Assembly (NCBI GenBank): GCA_009773975.1
Contig: VSMX01000001.1
Location: 1-35,889, forward strand
Source of the DNA: Desulfovibrio sp.
GTDB taxonomy: Bacteria; Desulfobacterota; Desulfovibrionia; Desulfovibrionales; Desulfovibrionaceae
Length of the DNA: 35,889 nt
Reading direction: 5' to 3'
Part shown: positions 16,085-24,449 of the stretch, one piece after another
Numbering within the stretch: the stretch's first letter is position 1
How the letters are laid out: each line of letters opens with the position of its first letter
Translations under genes and position numbers: made by a program
The notes under the pieces: model-generated
Databases searched by the model: none
The model's input: only the letters and a program-made list of their open reading frames with translations
What the model was told of the DNA's origin: nothing

Positions 16085-17605
16085 ATGGAAAATTTTACAG
16101 AAGGTTATGTGACCGCATTCCCCTATACCTTTGGATATTATCCGGAACTCAACCCTGCGCGGGCCTTGCTGCCCATTTTGCGCCACGGCTTTGCCGTTCC
16201 CCAATTTAAAACAGCATGCGAGCTGGGTTTTGGCCAGGGCATATCCATAAACATTCACGCGGCCGCCTCCGAAACAGAATGGTGGGGCACGGACTTCAAT
16301 CCCTCCCAGGCGGCGTTTGCCAGGCACCTGGCCCGGGCATCCGGCGCCAATATCCATCTGTGCGACGAGCCATTCGCGGAATTCTGCCTGCGCGATGACC
16401 TGCCCATGTTCGACTTTATCGGCATTCACGGCATCTGGAGCTGGATAAATGACGCCAACAGGAAAGCCATTGTCGAACTTCTCAAAAACAGGCTGGCCGT
16501 GGGCGGAATCCTCTATATCAGCTATAATTGCCATCCCGGCTGGGCTCCAATGGTGCCGGTTCGCGAACTGCTGGAATTATACGGGGCGCGCTGCGGCAAA
16601 AGCCTGGAAAACGGCATTGGGGAAGCGCTGGAATACGCGTCCAGGCTTGTTGATCTTGACGCGCTTTACATGAAATCGCAACCCGGCCTCCAGAAGCGCC
16701 TCGATAATCTCAAAAACCAGAACCGGGCCTATCTTGCCCATGAATATTTCAATAAAAGCTGGGATGTGATGAGCTTTGCCAAAATGGCCGAATGGCTGGC
16801 TCCCGCCATGCTCGATTATGTGTGCCAGGCCAGTTACCTGGACAATGTGAACATCCTGAACCTGAGCAGCGAGCAGCAGGCTCTGCTTGACGGCATTGAC
16901 GACATTCCCCTGCGGGAAACAACGCGCGATTTCATCCGCAATACGCAATTTAGGCGCGATTACTGGATCAAGGGCAAAATGGCCCTGCCGGCCTTCGAGC
17001 TTCGCGAGACAATTCTCTCACTTAAATTCATCATGCTGGCCCAAAGGGACGCCATTGAGCTGAAGGCCAGGGGCTCAAGAGCCGAGGCCAATCTGGACCC
17101 CGGCATCTATACACCCATCCTCAACGCCTTTGCCGACCACAAGGCGCACAAGCTTTCGGAATTCGCCCATACCATGCATGAGGCCAACATCAGCTTTCCG
17201 CAGCTTCTGGAAGCGATTACCATTCTCTGCGGCAAGAACGCGCTTGCGCCGGTCAACGACATCAACCGCAATATTTTCGATCATTGCAAACGCCTTGACG
17301 GCCTGATTGAAAACTGGGCCCGATCCTCGTCCGATATCGGCTTCCTGGCCAGCCCGCTCACTGGCGGCGGCATCCAGACAGACCGTTTCAAGCAGCTTTT
17401 CCTGCTGGCCAGGCGACTGGGCTTCAGGCTGCCAAAGGACTGGGCGCAATTCGCCTGGGACCAGCTCGCCGCAGTCAACCAGAAAATCATCAAGGATGGC
17501 GTTCCCCTCGAATCGCCAGAAGAAAACCTGGCCGAACTCAATATCCGGGCCGACGACTTCGCCGGCCCCCAATTGTCCATACTCGAAAAACTGGGAATTA
17601 ATTGA
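16085..17605 (+). CDS. SAM-dependent methyltransferase with methyltransferase-regulatory domain (PKMT-like)
   Basis: A 506-residue class I methyltransferase. The SAM-binding motif I is ACELGFGQG (44-52), the acidic residue closing the second strand is D70 in WGTDFNPSQ, and motif post-I/II regions follow (DFIGIHGIWSW, then GGILYISYNCHPGW). The central part (FNKSWDVMSFAKMAEWLAPA, VCQASYLDNV) resembles the regulatory domain of bacterial protein-lysine methyltransferases such as those that modify rickettsial outer-membrane protein B. The C-terminal 150 residues look like the extra winged-helix-like part. A protein substrate is therefore possible but unproven. The ATG at 16085 has GAGG seven bases upstream; an ATG at 15995 in the same frame has no support. 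A small ORF is coupled to its stop. Confidence 0.75.
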   Translation: MENFTEGYVTAFPYTFGYYPELNPARALLPILRHGFAVPQFKTACELGFGQGISINIHAAASETEWWGTDFNPSQAAFARHLARASGANIHLCDEPFAEFCLRDDLPMFDFIGIHGIWSWINDANRKAIVELLKNRLAVGGILYISYNCHPGWAPMVPVRELLELYGARCGKSLENGIGEALEYASRLVDLDALYMKSQPGLQKRLDNLKNQNRAYLAHEYFNKSWDVMSFAKMAEWLAPAMLDYVCQASYLDNVNILNLSSEQQALLDGIDDIPLRETTRDFIRNTQFRRDYWIKGKMALPAFELRETILSLKFIMLAQRDAIELKARGSRAEANLDPGIYTPILNAFADHKAHKLSEFAHTMHEANISFPQLLEAITILCGKNALAPVNDINRNIFDHCKRLDGLIENWARSSSDIGFLASPLTGGGIQTDRFKQLFLLARRLGFRLPKDWAQFAWDQLAAVNQKIIKDGVPLESPEENLAELNIRADDFAGPQLSILEKLGIN

Positions 17606-17805
17606 TGGATAATAACCGGGAAGAAACATTATCCGTCTGGTCGGACGACATTGTGTTCCGCAATGTGAGCATAGGGGATCATTATGTAAAAAGACTGGCC
17701 GAACTGCCCGCGGTCCTTGCCCAGGCCCGCCTCATGGAATTGGGCCGCCAGGGCGGATCCATGCTGAGGGATGCACGGCGCAGGTTTCATCATGGCACTG
17801 GATAA
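17605..17805 (+). CDS. Small hypothetical protein coupled to the methyltransferase
   Basis: A 66-residue ORF whose ATG shares its A with the TGA of the methyltransferase gene (TGATG), a common sign of translational coupling. The product is hydrophilic: an acidic N-terminus (MDNNREETLSVWSDDIVF), a middle that may form a helix (DHYVKRLAELPAVLAQARL), and a basic tail (MLRDARRRFHH). No signal peptide or membrane segment. I do not recognise it. Its position suggests a partner or substrate of the methyltransferase; the lysine/arginine content would allow that, but nothing shows it. No gene I can support lies between it and ribD (186 bp). Confidence 0.45.
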   Translation: MDNNREETLSVWSDDIVFRNVSIGDHYVKRLAELPAVLAQARLMELGRQGGSMLRDARRRFHHGTG

Positions 17806-17991
17806 TCATTCTGCGCAGACGCCGGATATCGGAACCTGCCGTGGATCCATGGCAAACCGTTTTCTTCCCGCTCCCGGACATCCCCTGTCCTTCTCCAGCA
17901 AAATTCCTTGATTTTAAACCGAACGCGTGCCACAAGAAATTTGCGGCGCGCTTGTTGGCGACAAAGAGAGGACGGCAAGGAAAGGACAATA

Positions 17992-19122
17992 ATGCTGGAG
18001 TATGTGCCATATATGCGCAAGGCCATAGAACTGGCCAGGCGCGGACAATTCAGGACCTGCCCCAATCCCATGGTCGGCGCGGTATTGCTGCGCGATGACA
18101 AAATCGTGGCTGAGGGCTGGCACAAGGGCTTTGGCCAGCCCCATGCGGAAGTGGACTGCCTGCGGGACGCGGCCGGAAAAGGCGTGGACCCCAAAGGGGC
18201 CACCATGGTCGTAACCCTGGAGCCCTGCCGGCACAAGGGCAAGACGCCGCCATGCGTCGAAGCCTTGCTGGACGCCGGAATCGGGCGCCTTGTTTACGGT
18301 TTGCCAGACCCAAATCCACAGGCTGCCGGCGGCGCGGCCTGGCTCATGGAGCGTGGCGTGGAAGTTGTGGGGCCAGTTGACGAAGAGGCATGCCGGGACC
18401 TGGCTGCCGATTTTATTGTCTGGCAAACCACGAACCGCCCCTACATTTTGCTCAAGCTGGCCTCCACCCTCGATGGCCGCATTGCCACGCGCAATGGCAA
18501 ATCCCGCTGGATAAGCAACAATGATTCCCGGGTGCGCGTGCAGGAAATCAGGGCCGGCATCGGCAAGTGCCACGGCGCGATATTTATCGGCGGCGGCACA
18601 TTCCGGGCCGATAATCCCATGCTCACCGCGCGCGGCGATGATGCGGCCGACCAGCCCCTGGCCTGCATCCTGACTTCCCGCCTGCCCAGACCGGACGCGG
18701 ATTTTCATCTTTTAAGGGAGAGGCCGCAGCAAACCGTCTTTTTCGCCTCCCCCGCGGCCACGGCCTCGACAACGGCGGAAGCCCTGCGCCAAATGGGCGT
18801 GAGGGTCTTTGCCCTTGGGCCCGATGCGGGCGGCGGCCCGGACTTTGCCGGCATGTTCGCGACAATGCGCAGGGAACTCGGCTGCCCGTACGTTCTTTGC
18901 GAAGGCGGCGGCAAGCTTGCCCTGGCCATGCTGCAAGCCGGCTTTGTCGATGAATTTCATCTGCATTACGCCCCGCTTGTTCTTGGCGATGAGGAGGCCA
19001 GGCCGCTTTTTCGCGGGGCCGCGCCATTAAGCCTGGACGAGGCCCTGCACATGCGGATCTGCTCGGTTGGCCTCTGCTCGGGCGATGCCCATCTGCTCAT
19101 GCGCCCGCTGGACAAAGCCTGA
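17992..19122 (+). CDS. ribD: Bifunctional diaminohydroxyphosphoribosylaminopyrimidine deaminase / 5-amino-6-(5-phosphoribosylamino)uracil reductase
   Basis: Performs the second and third steps of riboflavin synthesis. The N-terminal deaminase domain (1-145) has its zinc site in HAEVDC (H51, E53) and LEPCRHKGKTPPC (C79, C88). The reductase domain (about 150-370) has RPYILLKLASTLDGRIA, the NADPH-binding GGGTFRADNPMLTAR, and CEGGGKLALAMLQAGFVDE. At 376 residues it is full length. The start at 17992 is set by AAGGAAAGGA just upstream. The preceding 186 bp contains no FMN riboswitch: I looked for the RFN core (AGGGxxxxGTGAAAxTCCC and CCACCGGCGGT) and did not find it. ribE follows after 4 bp. Confidence 0.94.
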   Translation: MLEYVPYMRKAIELARRGQFRTCPNPMVGAVLLRDDKIVAEGWHKGFGQPHAEVDCLRDAAGKGVDPKGATMVVTLEPCRHKGKTPPCVEALLDAGIGRLVYGLPDPNPQAAGGAAWLMERGVEVVGPVDEEACRDLAADFIVWQTTNRPYILLKLASTLDGRIATRNGKSRWISNNDSRVRVQEIRAGIGKCHGAIFIGGGTFRADNPMLTARGDDAADQPLACILTSRLPRPDADFHLLRERPQQTVFFASPAATASTTAEALRQMGVRVFALGPDAGGGPDFAGMFATMRRELGCPYVLCEGGGKLALAMLQAGFVDEFHLHYAPLVLGDEEARPLFRGAAPLSLDEALHMRICSVGLCSGDAHLLMRPLDKA

Positions 19123-19126
19123 ACCC

Positions 19127-19795
19127 ATGTTTACCGGAATAATCCAGGGCCTTGGGGAAATCACGGCCCTCAATCGTCTGGGCCAGGACAGCCGGCTGGC
19201 CATCAGGCCGCTTTTTGTTATGCCCGATATTGTGCCTGGGGAATCAATAGCCGTGAACGGCGTCTGCCTTTCCGTTGAAAAAAGCTCGGACGGCCAGTTT
19301 TGCGCCTACGCTTCTGGCGAAACGCTTTCCCGCTCAAATCTCGAATTTCTGCGCCAGGGCGCGCGGGTCAATCTTGAACGGGCCCTGGCCCTTGGGGACA
19401 GGCTGGGCGGGCACCTGGTCAGCGGCCATGTCGATTGTCTGGCCACGGTCGCGGAGATCGCGCCCGCGGGCCAGTCCCTGCGCATAGCCGTGAACTTTCC
19501 CGGGCAGTATTCCAGCGAGGTCATCCCCAAGGGTTCTGTTGCCCTGGACGGTATAAGCCTGACTGTCAACGAGGCCGGAGATGGCTTTTTGAGCGTCAAT
19601 GCCATTCCCGATACCCGGGCCCGCACAAATCTTGGCCAGTGGCGCAAGGGATCTCTCCTGAACATGGAAACCGACATGATAGGCAAATATGTGCGCCGCA
19701 TGCTTGCGCCCCTGACCGGACGGGACAAAAAGGCCGGACAGGACAAAAAGGCTGCCCTGGACATGGATTTTCTTGCCCGGAACGGATTTTTGTAG
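19127..19795 (+). CDS. ribE: Riboflavin synthase, alpha subunit
   Basis: Dismutates two lumazine molecules to riboflavin. The 222-residue protein shows the internal duplication of the family: MFTGIIQGLGEI opens the first lumazine-binding repeat (1-97), with NGVCLSVE inside it. GGHLVSGHVDCLATV opens the second (about 98-194), with DGISLTVNEAGDGF. The MFTGI start and a 4-bp gap from ribD fix the start. The last 25 residues include a short Lys-rich repeat, DKKAGQDKKA, which most homologues lack. ribBA, commonly placed between ribE and ribH in related bacteria, is missing: ribH starts 49 bp later. Confidence 0.94.
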   Translation: MFTGIIQGLGEITALNRLGQDSRLAIRPLFVMPDIVPGESIAVNGVCLSVEKSSDGQFCAYASGETLSRSNLEFLRQGARVNLERALALGDRLGGHLVSGHVDCLATVAEIAPAGQSLRIAVNFPGQYSSEVIPKGSVALDGISLTVNEAGDGFLSVNAIPDTRARTNLGQWRKGSLLNMETDMIGKYVRRMLAPLTGRDKKAGQDKKAALDMDFLARNGFL

Positions 19796-19844
19796 CCGGC
19801 TTTCCGGATTGCGTTACATTACCGCTTTTTTGGAGAATACGGAC

Positions 19845-20315
19845 ATGATTCAGCCAAAAACAATAGAAGGCAAGCTGAATGCCTCCAATCTCAGGATTGC
19901 CGTCGTGGCGGCCAGGTTCAATGATTTCATAGTGGACAGGCTGCTTGGCGGCGCGCTGGATTATCTTTCGCGCCATGGCCTTGAGGCCGAAGGCATTACG
20001 GTTATCCGCGTTCCCGGCGCATTCGAGGTGCCGCTAATTTGCCAAAAGCTTGCCAAAAGCGGCAAATATGACGGCATTGTGGCCCTTGGCGCCGTAATTC
20101 GCGGCGCCACCCCGCATTTTGACTATGTTTGCGCCGAAGCGGCCAAGGGCTGCGCCCATGTGATGCTGGAAAACAGCGTTCCGCTTGGTTTTGGCATTCT
20201 GACCTGCGACACCATCGAGCAGGCCATCGAGCGCGCTGGCTCCAAGGCCGGCAACAAGGGTGTTGAAGCTGCCGCCGCCATGCTGGAAACCGTTCGCGTG
20301 ATGGAACAGATTTAG
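19845..20315 (+). CDS. ribH: 6,7-dimethyl-8-ribityllumazine synthase
   Basis: Condenses the RibD-derived pyrimidine with dihydroxybutanone phosphate to make lumazine; usually a 60-mer capsid. At 156 residues it is normal. AARFNDFIVDRLLGGA (about 22-37) has the aromatic substrate residue F25, VPGAFEVP (55-62) is the family block, and GAVIRGATPHFDYV (82-95) contains the phosphate-binding RGxT and the catalytic histidine. GILTCDTIEQAIERAGSKAGNKG closes the active site. GGAG lies about nine bases before the ATG. nusB begins 3 bp after the stop. Confidence 0.95.
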   Translation: MIQPKTIEGKLNASNLRIAVVAARFNDFIVDRLLGGALDYLSRHGLEAEGITVIRVPGAFEVPLICQKLAKSGKYDGIVALGAVIRGATPHFDYVCAEAAKGCAHVMLENSVPLGFGILTCDTIEQAIERAGSKAGNKGVEAAAAMLETVRVMEQI

Positions 20316-20318
20316 GAC

Positions 20319-20774
20319 ATGGCCAGGAATCAGAGCAGGCGGCAGGCACGCGAGCTGGCTTTCCAGGTGCTTTACAGCCTCTTTTTTGCCCCGGCGGAAG
20401 ATGAAGCGGCCCTGCGGCGATCCTTTGTGCTTTCGCCCCACAATTTGCGCATGGACGAATCCAGCCTGGATGACGAGCCGGAAGGCTTTGCATGGGATTT
20501 GACGCATGGCGTTTGGCGCAGGCAAGGGGAGATTGACGGGCAGATCAATCGCTTTTCCCATCATTGGCGCACGGAAAAGATGGGCAAGATCGAGCTGACG
20601 CTTTTGCGGATTGCCGTCCATGAACTCGTCTGGCTGCGGGATTCGCCCCCCAGGACCATCATCAACGAGGCGCTGGAACTGGCGGACCAGTTTGGCGCGT
20701 CCGGCGCCAAGCAGCTCATCAACGGCATTCTTGATGCCGTGGCAAAAAACCAGAGACTGTCCTCACTTCCGTGA
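20319..20774 (+). CDS. nusB: Transcription antitermination protein NusB
   Basis: An all-helical 151-residue protein that binds boxA RNA with NusE (S10) during rRNA transcription. It begins NQSRRQARELAFQVLYSLFF, the NusB arginine-rich first helix. The C-terminal pattern KMGKIELTLLRIAVHEL, then PPRTIINEALELADQFG and KQLINGILDAVAK, is the family hallmark. The ribH-nusB pairing is widespread in bacteria. There is a small insertion with acidic residues at about 40-55 (MDESSLDDEPEG). Its stop codon sits inside the first of a series of hairpins that fill the spacer to leuS. Confidence 0.93.
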   Translation: MARNQSRRQARELAFQVLYSLFFAPAEDEAALRRSFVLSPHNLRMDESSLDDEPEGFAWDLTHGVWRRQGEIDGQINRFSHHWRTEKMGKIELTLLRIAVHELVWLRDSPPRTIINEALELADQFGASGAKQLINGILDAVAKNQRLSSLP

Positions 20775-20930
20775 AGACAGCCTCTTACGCCGGACCTGCA
20801 ATCCGGCGCGCCGCGTAAAGCGGCGTGAACGAGCCAAAAACCACGTTTTTTGGCGAATGATCTTTTTCGCTTCCGTTTGAAAAACGGAAGCGAAAACATC
20901 TTCCCGGGACAGCGGCGTCCTGCGCGCCGC
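20757..20930. repeat. Train of six adjacent stem-loops between nusB and leuS
   Basis: In the 185-base nusB-leuS spacer six inverted repeats follow each other. (1) 20757-20780: CTGTC-c-TCAC with GTGA-a-GACAG, spanning the nusB stop. (2) 20788-20808: CGCCGGA with TCCGGCG. (3) 20809-20825: CGCCGC with GCGGCG. (4) 20833-20854: GCCAAAAA with TTTTTGGC. (5) 20864-20896: a perfect 15-bp stem (TTTTCGCTTCCGTTT arm) around GAA. (6) 20912-20930: GCGGCG with CGCCGC. None is followed by a clear T-run, so they are not plain terminators, though one could end the rib-nusB transcript. No ORF with coding character occupies the spacer. Confidence 0.75.
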
Positions 20931-20959
20931 GACATCAACAAAAAAATCGGAAAGGATTC

Positions 20960-23470
20960 ATGGCACAGGAACGCTATCAGCCTGAAGTTATAGAAAAAAA
21001 ATGGCAAAAAATCTGGCAGGACGAAGACGCCTGGAAATGCGCCTGCAAGGATGGCGGAAAGAAGTTCTACCTTCTGGAAATGCTGCCCTACCCTTCCGGC
21101 AAAATCCACATGGGGCATGTCCGCAATTACTCAATAGGCGATGCCGCGGCCCGCATCCGCCGCATGCAGGGCTATAACGTAATCCACCCAATGGGCTGGG
21201 ACGCCTTTGGCCTGCCGGCCGAAAACGCGGCCATCAAGCATAACCTGCACCCCGCCAAATGGACATACGACAATATCGCCGAAATGCGCGCCCAGCTCAA
21301 ACGCATGGGTTTTTCCTATGACTGGTCCCGCGAAATCGCCACCTGCCGGCCGGAATACTATCGCTGGGAGCAGGCGTTTTTTCTGCGCATGCTCGAAAAA
21401 GGCCTGATTTACCGTAAAAAGGCCCCGCAAAACTGGTGCCCGTCCTGCCATACAGTCCTGGCCAACGAACAGGTGGAGGACGGCAAATGCTGGCGTTGCG
21501 ACAGCATTGTCGAGCAAAAGGAACTGGCCCAGTGGTTTTTGCGCATTACAGATTATGCCGAGGAACTCCTGCGGGATCTGGAAAAGCTCGAGGGCGGCTG
21601 GCCCGAACGGGTCCTGGCCATGCAGCGCAACTGGATCGGCAGGTCGGAAGGCGCATCCATAGTTTTTGACCTCGAAAGGAATTACGACGGCATTGCCGAT
21701 ATCGAAGTCTTCACCACCAGGCCAGATACCGTTTATGGCGTAACCTTCCTGACCCTGGCGCCGGAGCATCCGCTTGTGGAAAAACTGCTCGCAGGCAATG
21801 AGCGGGCCGATGAAATCCGGGGCTTTGTCGAGCGCATCCGCAATATGGACAGGATAGACCGCCAGAGCGAAAATCTCGAAAAAGAAGGCGTCTTCACAGG
21901 AGCATACGCCGCGCATCCCCTTACCGGCAAGCGCGTGCCCATCTGGCTGGGCAATTTTGTGCTTGCCGAATACGGCACAGGCGCGGTTATGGGCGTGCCG
22001 GCCGGCGACCAGCGCGATTTTGAATTTGCCCGCAAGTACGATTTGCCCATCAAAATAATCATCCAGCCTGCGGATGCCGGACTGACGCCCGCAACCATGC
22101 AGGCGGCCTGGACGGGCCCGGGCACAATGGTCAATTCCGGCCCCTTCGACGGCATGGACAACGAGACTGGCAAAAAAGCCATTGTGGAAAAGCTGGAGAA
22201 AATGCGCAAGGGCAAGGGCACGGTGCAATTTCGCCTGCGCGACTGGAACATCAGCCGCCAGCGCTACTGGGGCGCGCCCATTCCCGTTGTCTATTGCGAA
22301 CATTGCGGCATCGTGCCCGAAAAAGAGGAAAACTTGCCAGTCGAACTGCCGCTGGATGTCAAGCTCCTGCCCGATGGACGTTCCCCCCTGCCCACAACGG
22401 AATCCTTCGTCAATTGCGCCTGCCCCAAATGCGGGCGCCCGGCAAAACGCGAAACCGACACCATGGATACCTTTGTGGAATCATCCTGGTATTTTTCGCG
22501 CTACACTTCCCCGAGAGTGGCCGATGCGCCCTTTGACATGAAAGAGCTTGACTACTGGATGCCTGTTGACCAGTACATAGGCGGCGTGGAACACGCCATC
22601 CTTCACCTGCTCTATTCGCGCTTCTTCACCATGGCCCTGCGCGATCTCGGCATCTATCCCGAAAACCTGTCCGAGCCTTTCAGGCGCCTGCTGACCCAGG
22701 GCATGGTTCTCAAGGATGGCGCCAAGATGTCCAAGTCGAAGGGCAATGTCGTCGATCCTGGCGAAATGATCGAAAAATACGGCGCGGACACCGTGCGCCT
22801 TTTCTGCCTCTTTGCCGCGCCGCCCGAAAGGGATTTTGAATGGACCGAACAGGGCATCGAGGGCGCCGCCCACTTTCTGGCCCGCGTCTGGCGCCTGTTC
22901 ATGGAAGAGCGGGACAGGCTTGTGCCAGTCGACTCCTGCCAGTCCGCAGACGGGGACGCAGCCAGCCAGGAAGCGCGCGATTTGCGGCGCAAGGAACACG
23001 AAACAGCCCGCAAGGTTGCCCAGGACATGGAAAAGTTCCAGATCAACACGGCCATAGCGGCAATCATGGAACTGGTGAACAGTCTTTACCTGGCCCGCGG
23101 CAAGCTGGACAAAAGCGAAGGCGACAAGCGCGTCTTTTCCTCCGCCCTGGCAACCGTGCTGGTTCTGCTTTCGCCCATTGCCCCGCATATAGCGGCGGAA
23201 TTATGGGAGCAGGCGGGCCATTCGGAGCGCCTGGACAGGCACCCCATGCCGGAATGGAAGGAAGACGCCCTGAAAAGGGATACAGTGGTCATTGCCCTCC
23301 AGGTCAACGGCAAGCTGCGCGGCACAATTGAGGCGCCGGCAAGCGCATCCAAGGCCGATCTCGAGGCTCTGGCCCTGGCTGACCCGGCTGTCCAGAAGCA
23401 TACCGGCGGCAAGACCGTGCGCAAGGTAATTGTCGTGCCTGGCAAGCTGGTCAACGTGGTTGCCAACTGA
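20960..23470 (+). CDS. leuS: Leucyl-tRNA synthetase
   Basis: Charges tRNA-Leu. The 836-residue class I synthetase has the HIGH motif as HMGH (50-53) in PYPSGKIHMGHVRNYSIGD and the KMSKS motif at 589-593. The editing domain lies in between, with TTRPDTVYGVTFLTLAPEHPLV and GTGAVMGVPAGDQRDFEFA. CPSCHTVLANEQVEDGKCWRCDS looks like a zinc-binding knuckle. The C-terminal VNGKLRGTIEAPASASK is typical. GGAAAGGATTC precedes the ATG. The stop overlaps the holA start by one base (TGATG), as part of the widespread leuS-holA neighbourhood; the lptE gene found between them in enterobacteria is absent. Confidence 0.97.
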   Translation: MAQERYQPEVIEKKWQKIWQDEDAWKCACKDGGKKFYLLEMLPYPSGKIHMGHVRNYSIGDAAARIRRMQGYNVIHPMGWDAFGLPAENAAIKHNLHPAKWTYDNIAEMRAQLKRMGFSYDWSREIATCRPEYYRWEQAFFLRMLEKGLIYRKKAPQNWCPSCHTVLANEQVEDGKCWRCDSIVEQKELAQWFLRITDYAEELLRDLEKLEGGWPERVLAMQRNWIGRSEGASIVFDLERNYDGIADIEVFTTRPDTVYGVTFLTLAPEHPLVEKLLAGNERADEIRGFVERIRNMDRIDRQSENLEKEGVFTGAYAAHPLTGKRVPIWLGNFVLAEYGTGAVMGVPAGDQRDFEFARKYDLPIKIIIQPADAGLTPATMQAAWTGPGTMVNSGPFDGMDNETGKKAIVEKLEKMRKGKGTVQFRLRDWNISRQRYWGAPIPVVYCEHCGIVPEKEENLPVELPLDVKLLPDGRSPLPTTESFVNCACPKCGRPAKRETDTMDTFVESSWYFSRYTSPRVADAPFDMKELDYWMPVDQYIGGVEHAILHLLYSRFFTMALRDLGIYPENLSEPFRRLLTQGMVLKDGAKMSKSKGNVVDPGEMIEKYGADTVRLFCLFAAPPERDFEWTEQGIEGAAHFLARVWRLFMEERDRLVPVDSCQSADGDAASQEARDLRRKEHETARKVAQDMEKFQINTAIAAIMELVNSLYLARGKLDKSEGDKRVFSSALATVLVLLSPIAPHIAAELWEQAGHSERLDRHPMPEWKEDALKRDTVVIALQVNGKLRGTIEAPASASKADLEALALADPAVQKHTGGKTVRKVIVVPGKLVNVVAN

Positions 23471-24432
23471 TGTCCGAAAGGCCGGGCTTCAGTTTCCTGA
23501 TTTGCCCGGACATGATGCTGCTGCGGGGCCAGATGGAAAAAATGCTGGCCCCGTATGGCGATTTTGAGCGTCATGTCTATTGGGGCGATGAGGAGCCGCC
23601 GCCAAAATTCTGGGAAAGCCTGGCCCTTGAGGGCCTTTTTGGCAATCCGCAGGTGATTGTGGCGCGCCAGGCGCAAAACTGGCCAGCCCCTGTCTGGAAA
23701 AAGATTTCAAAGGTGCTGGGCCGGGGGCAGAGCCTGGCCTGGCCAATCTTTTGCCTGGAAACGGCTTTCGACAAGGGCAAGCCCAAACTCCCCGCCCATA
23801 TTGCCAAATTGCGCTGCCTTTCCTTTGCAGGGGAAAAAGGCTGGGTCTGGCGCAACGAGGGGCTTACCGAGCGCAATTTGCCGTCCCATATCCAGCAAAG
23901 GGCAAAGGAACTTGGCCTGACATTCGACCGCGATGCCTTTGCCCTGCTCTGCACAACCCTGCCGCCCAATGCCGCGGCTGTTGAAAACGAGCTTGCGCGC
24001 CTTGCGCTGATGGCCGCCGACGGCAAGGTCAACAATGAAATGGCCCGGTTGTCCGGCTATGGCCCGGATTGCAATATCTTTGCCGTTATCCGGCATATCG
24101 AGGCCGGCGACCTGGCAAAGGCCCTCGGGGAGGCCGCCAGAAGCCGGGATGCGGAAAGCCTGCTTTTTCCGCTAATGGCAATGCTGGCCAGGGATTTGCG
24201 CAAACTCTGGCAATGCCGGGCCGGCGAAGATCCGCATTTTCATTATTCGGAAGCGGCCGCCAAAAAAACGCTGGCCAAAAAGCTGGGCTTTACCGGCCTT
24301 TCCATGGCTTTTGGAATTTTGTGCGACACGGAATGGCAAATCAAGACAGGGCGCCTGCCGGTTGCGCAGGCGCTTGACTGCCTGCTCATCGAACTGGCCA
24401 GGCTCTTCGGCGGCCAGGCCAGGATTTGCTGA
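23470..24432 (+). CDS. holA: DNA polymerase III subunit delta
   Basis: The clamp-loader subunit that opens the sliding clamp. The 320-residue protein begins FSFLICPDMMLLRGQMEKML, where relatives have a similar pattern with a nucleotide-fold remnant. It continues with LEGLFGNPQVIVARQAQNW in the position of the canonical SLFxxRRLVVV segment. Helical middle and collar regions follow: LPPNAAAVENELARLAL (usual form N-x-xxLxxELxKLxL), then NIFAVIRHIEAGDLAKALGEA. The sequence is divergent, but pattern, length and position right after leuS make the call firm. Translation is coupled to leuS. It ends 17 bp from the convergent EPSPS-like gene. Confidence 0.85.
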   Translation: MSERPGFSFLICPDMMLLRGQMEKMLAPYGDFERHVYWGDEEPPPKFWESLALEGLFGNPQVIVARQAQNWPAPVWKKISKVLGRGQSLAWPIFCLETAFDKGKPKLPAHIAKLRCLSFAGEKGWVWRNEGLTERNLPSHIQQRAKELGLTFDRDAFALLCTTLPPNAAAVENELARLALMAADGKVNNEMARLSGYGPDCNIFAVIRHIEAGDLAKALGEAARSRDAESLLFPLMAMLARDLRKLWQCRAGEDPHFHYSEAAAKKTLAKKLGFTGLSMAFGILCDTEWQIKTGRLPVAQALDCLLIELARLFGGQARIC

Positions 24433-24449
24433 ACTGGCGCCAGCCAAAT

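Noticed and set aside
17792..17911. A 39-codon ORF between the coupled small ORF and ribD
   Set aside because: Only a weak AGG precedes it and the composition is not distinctive; I could not support it.
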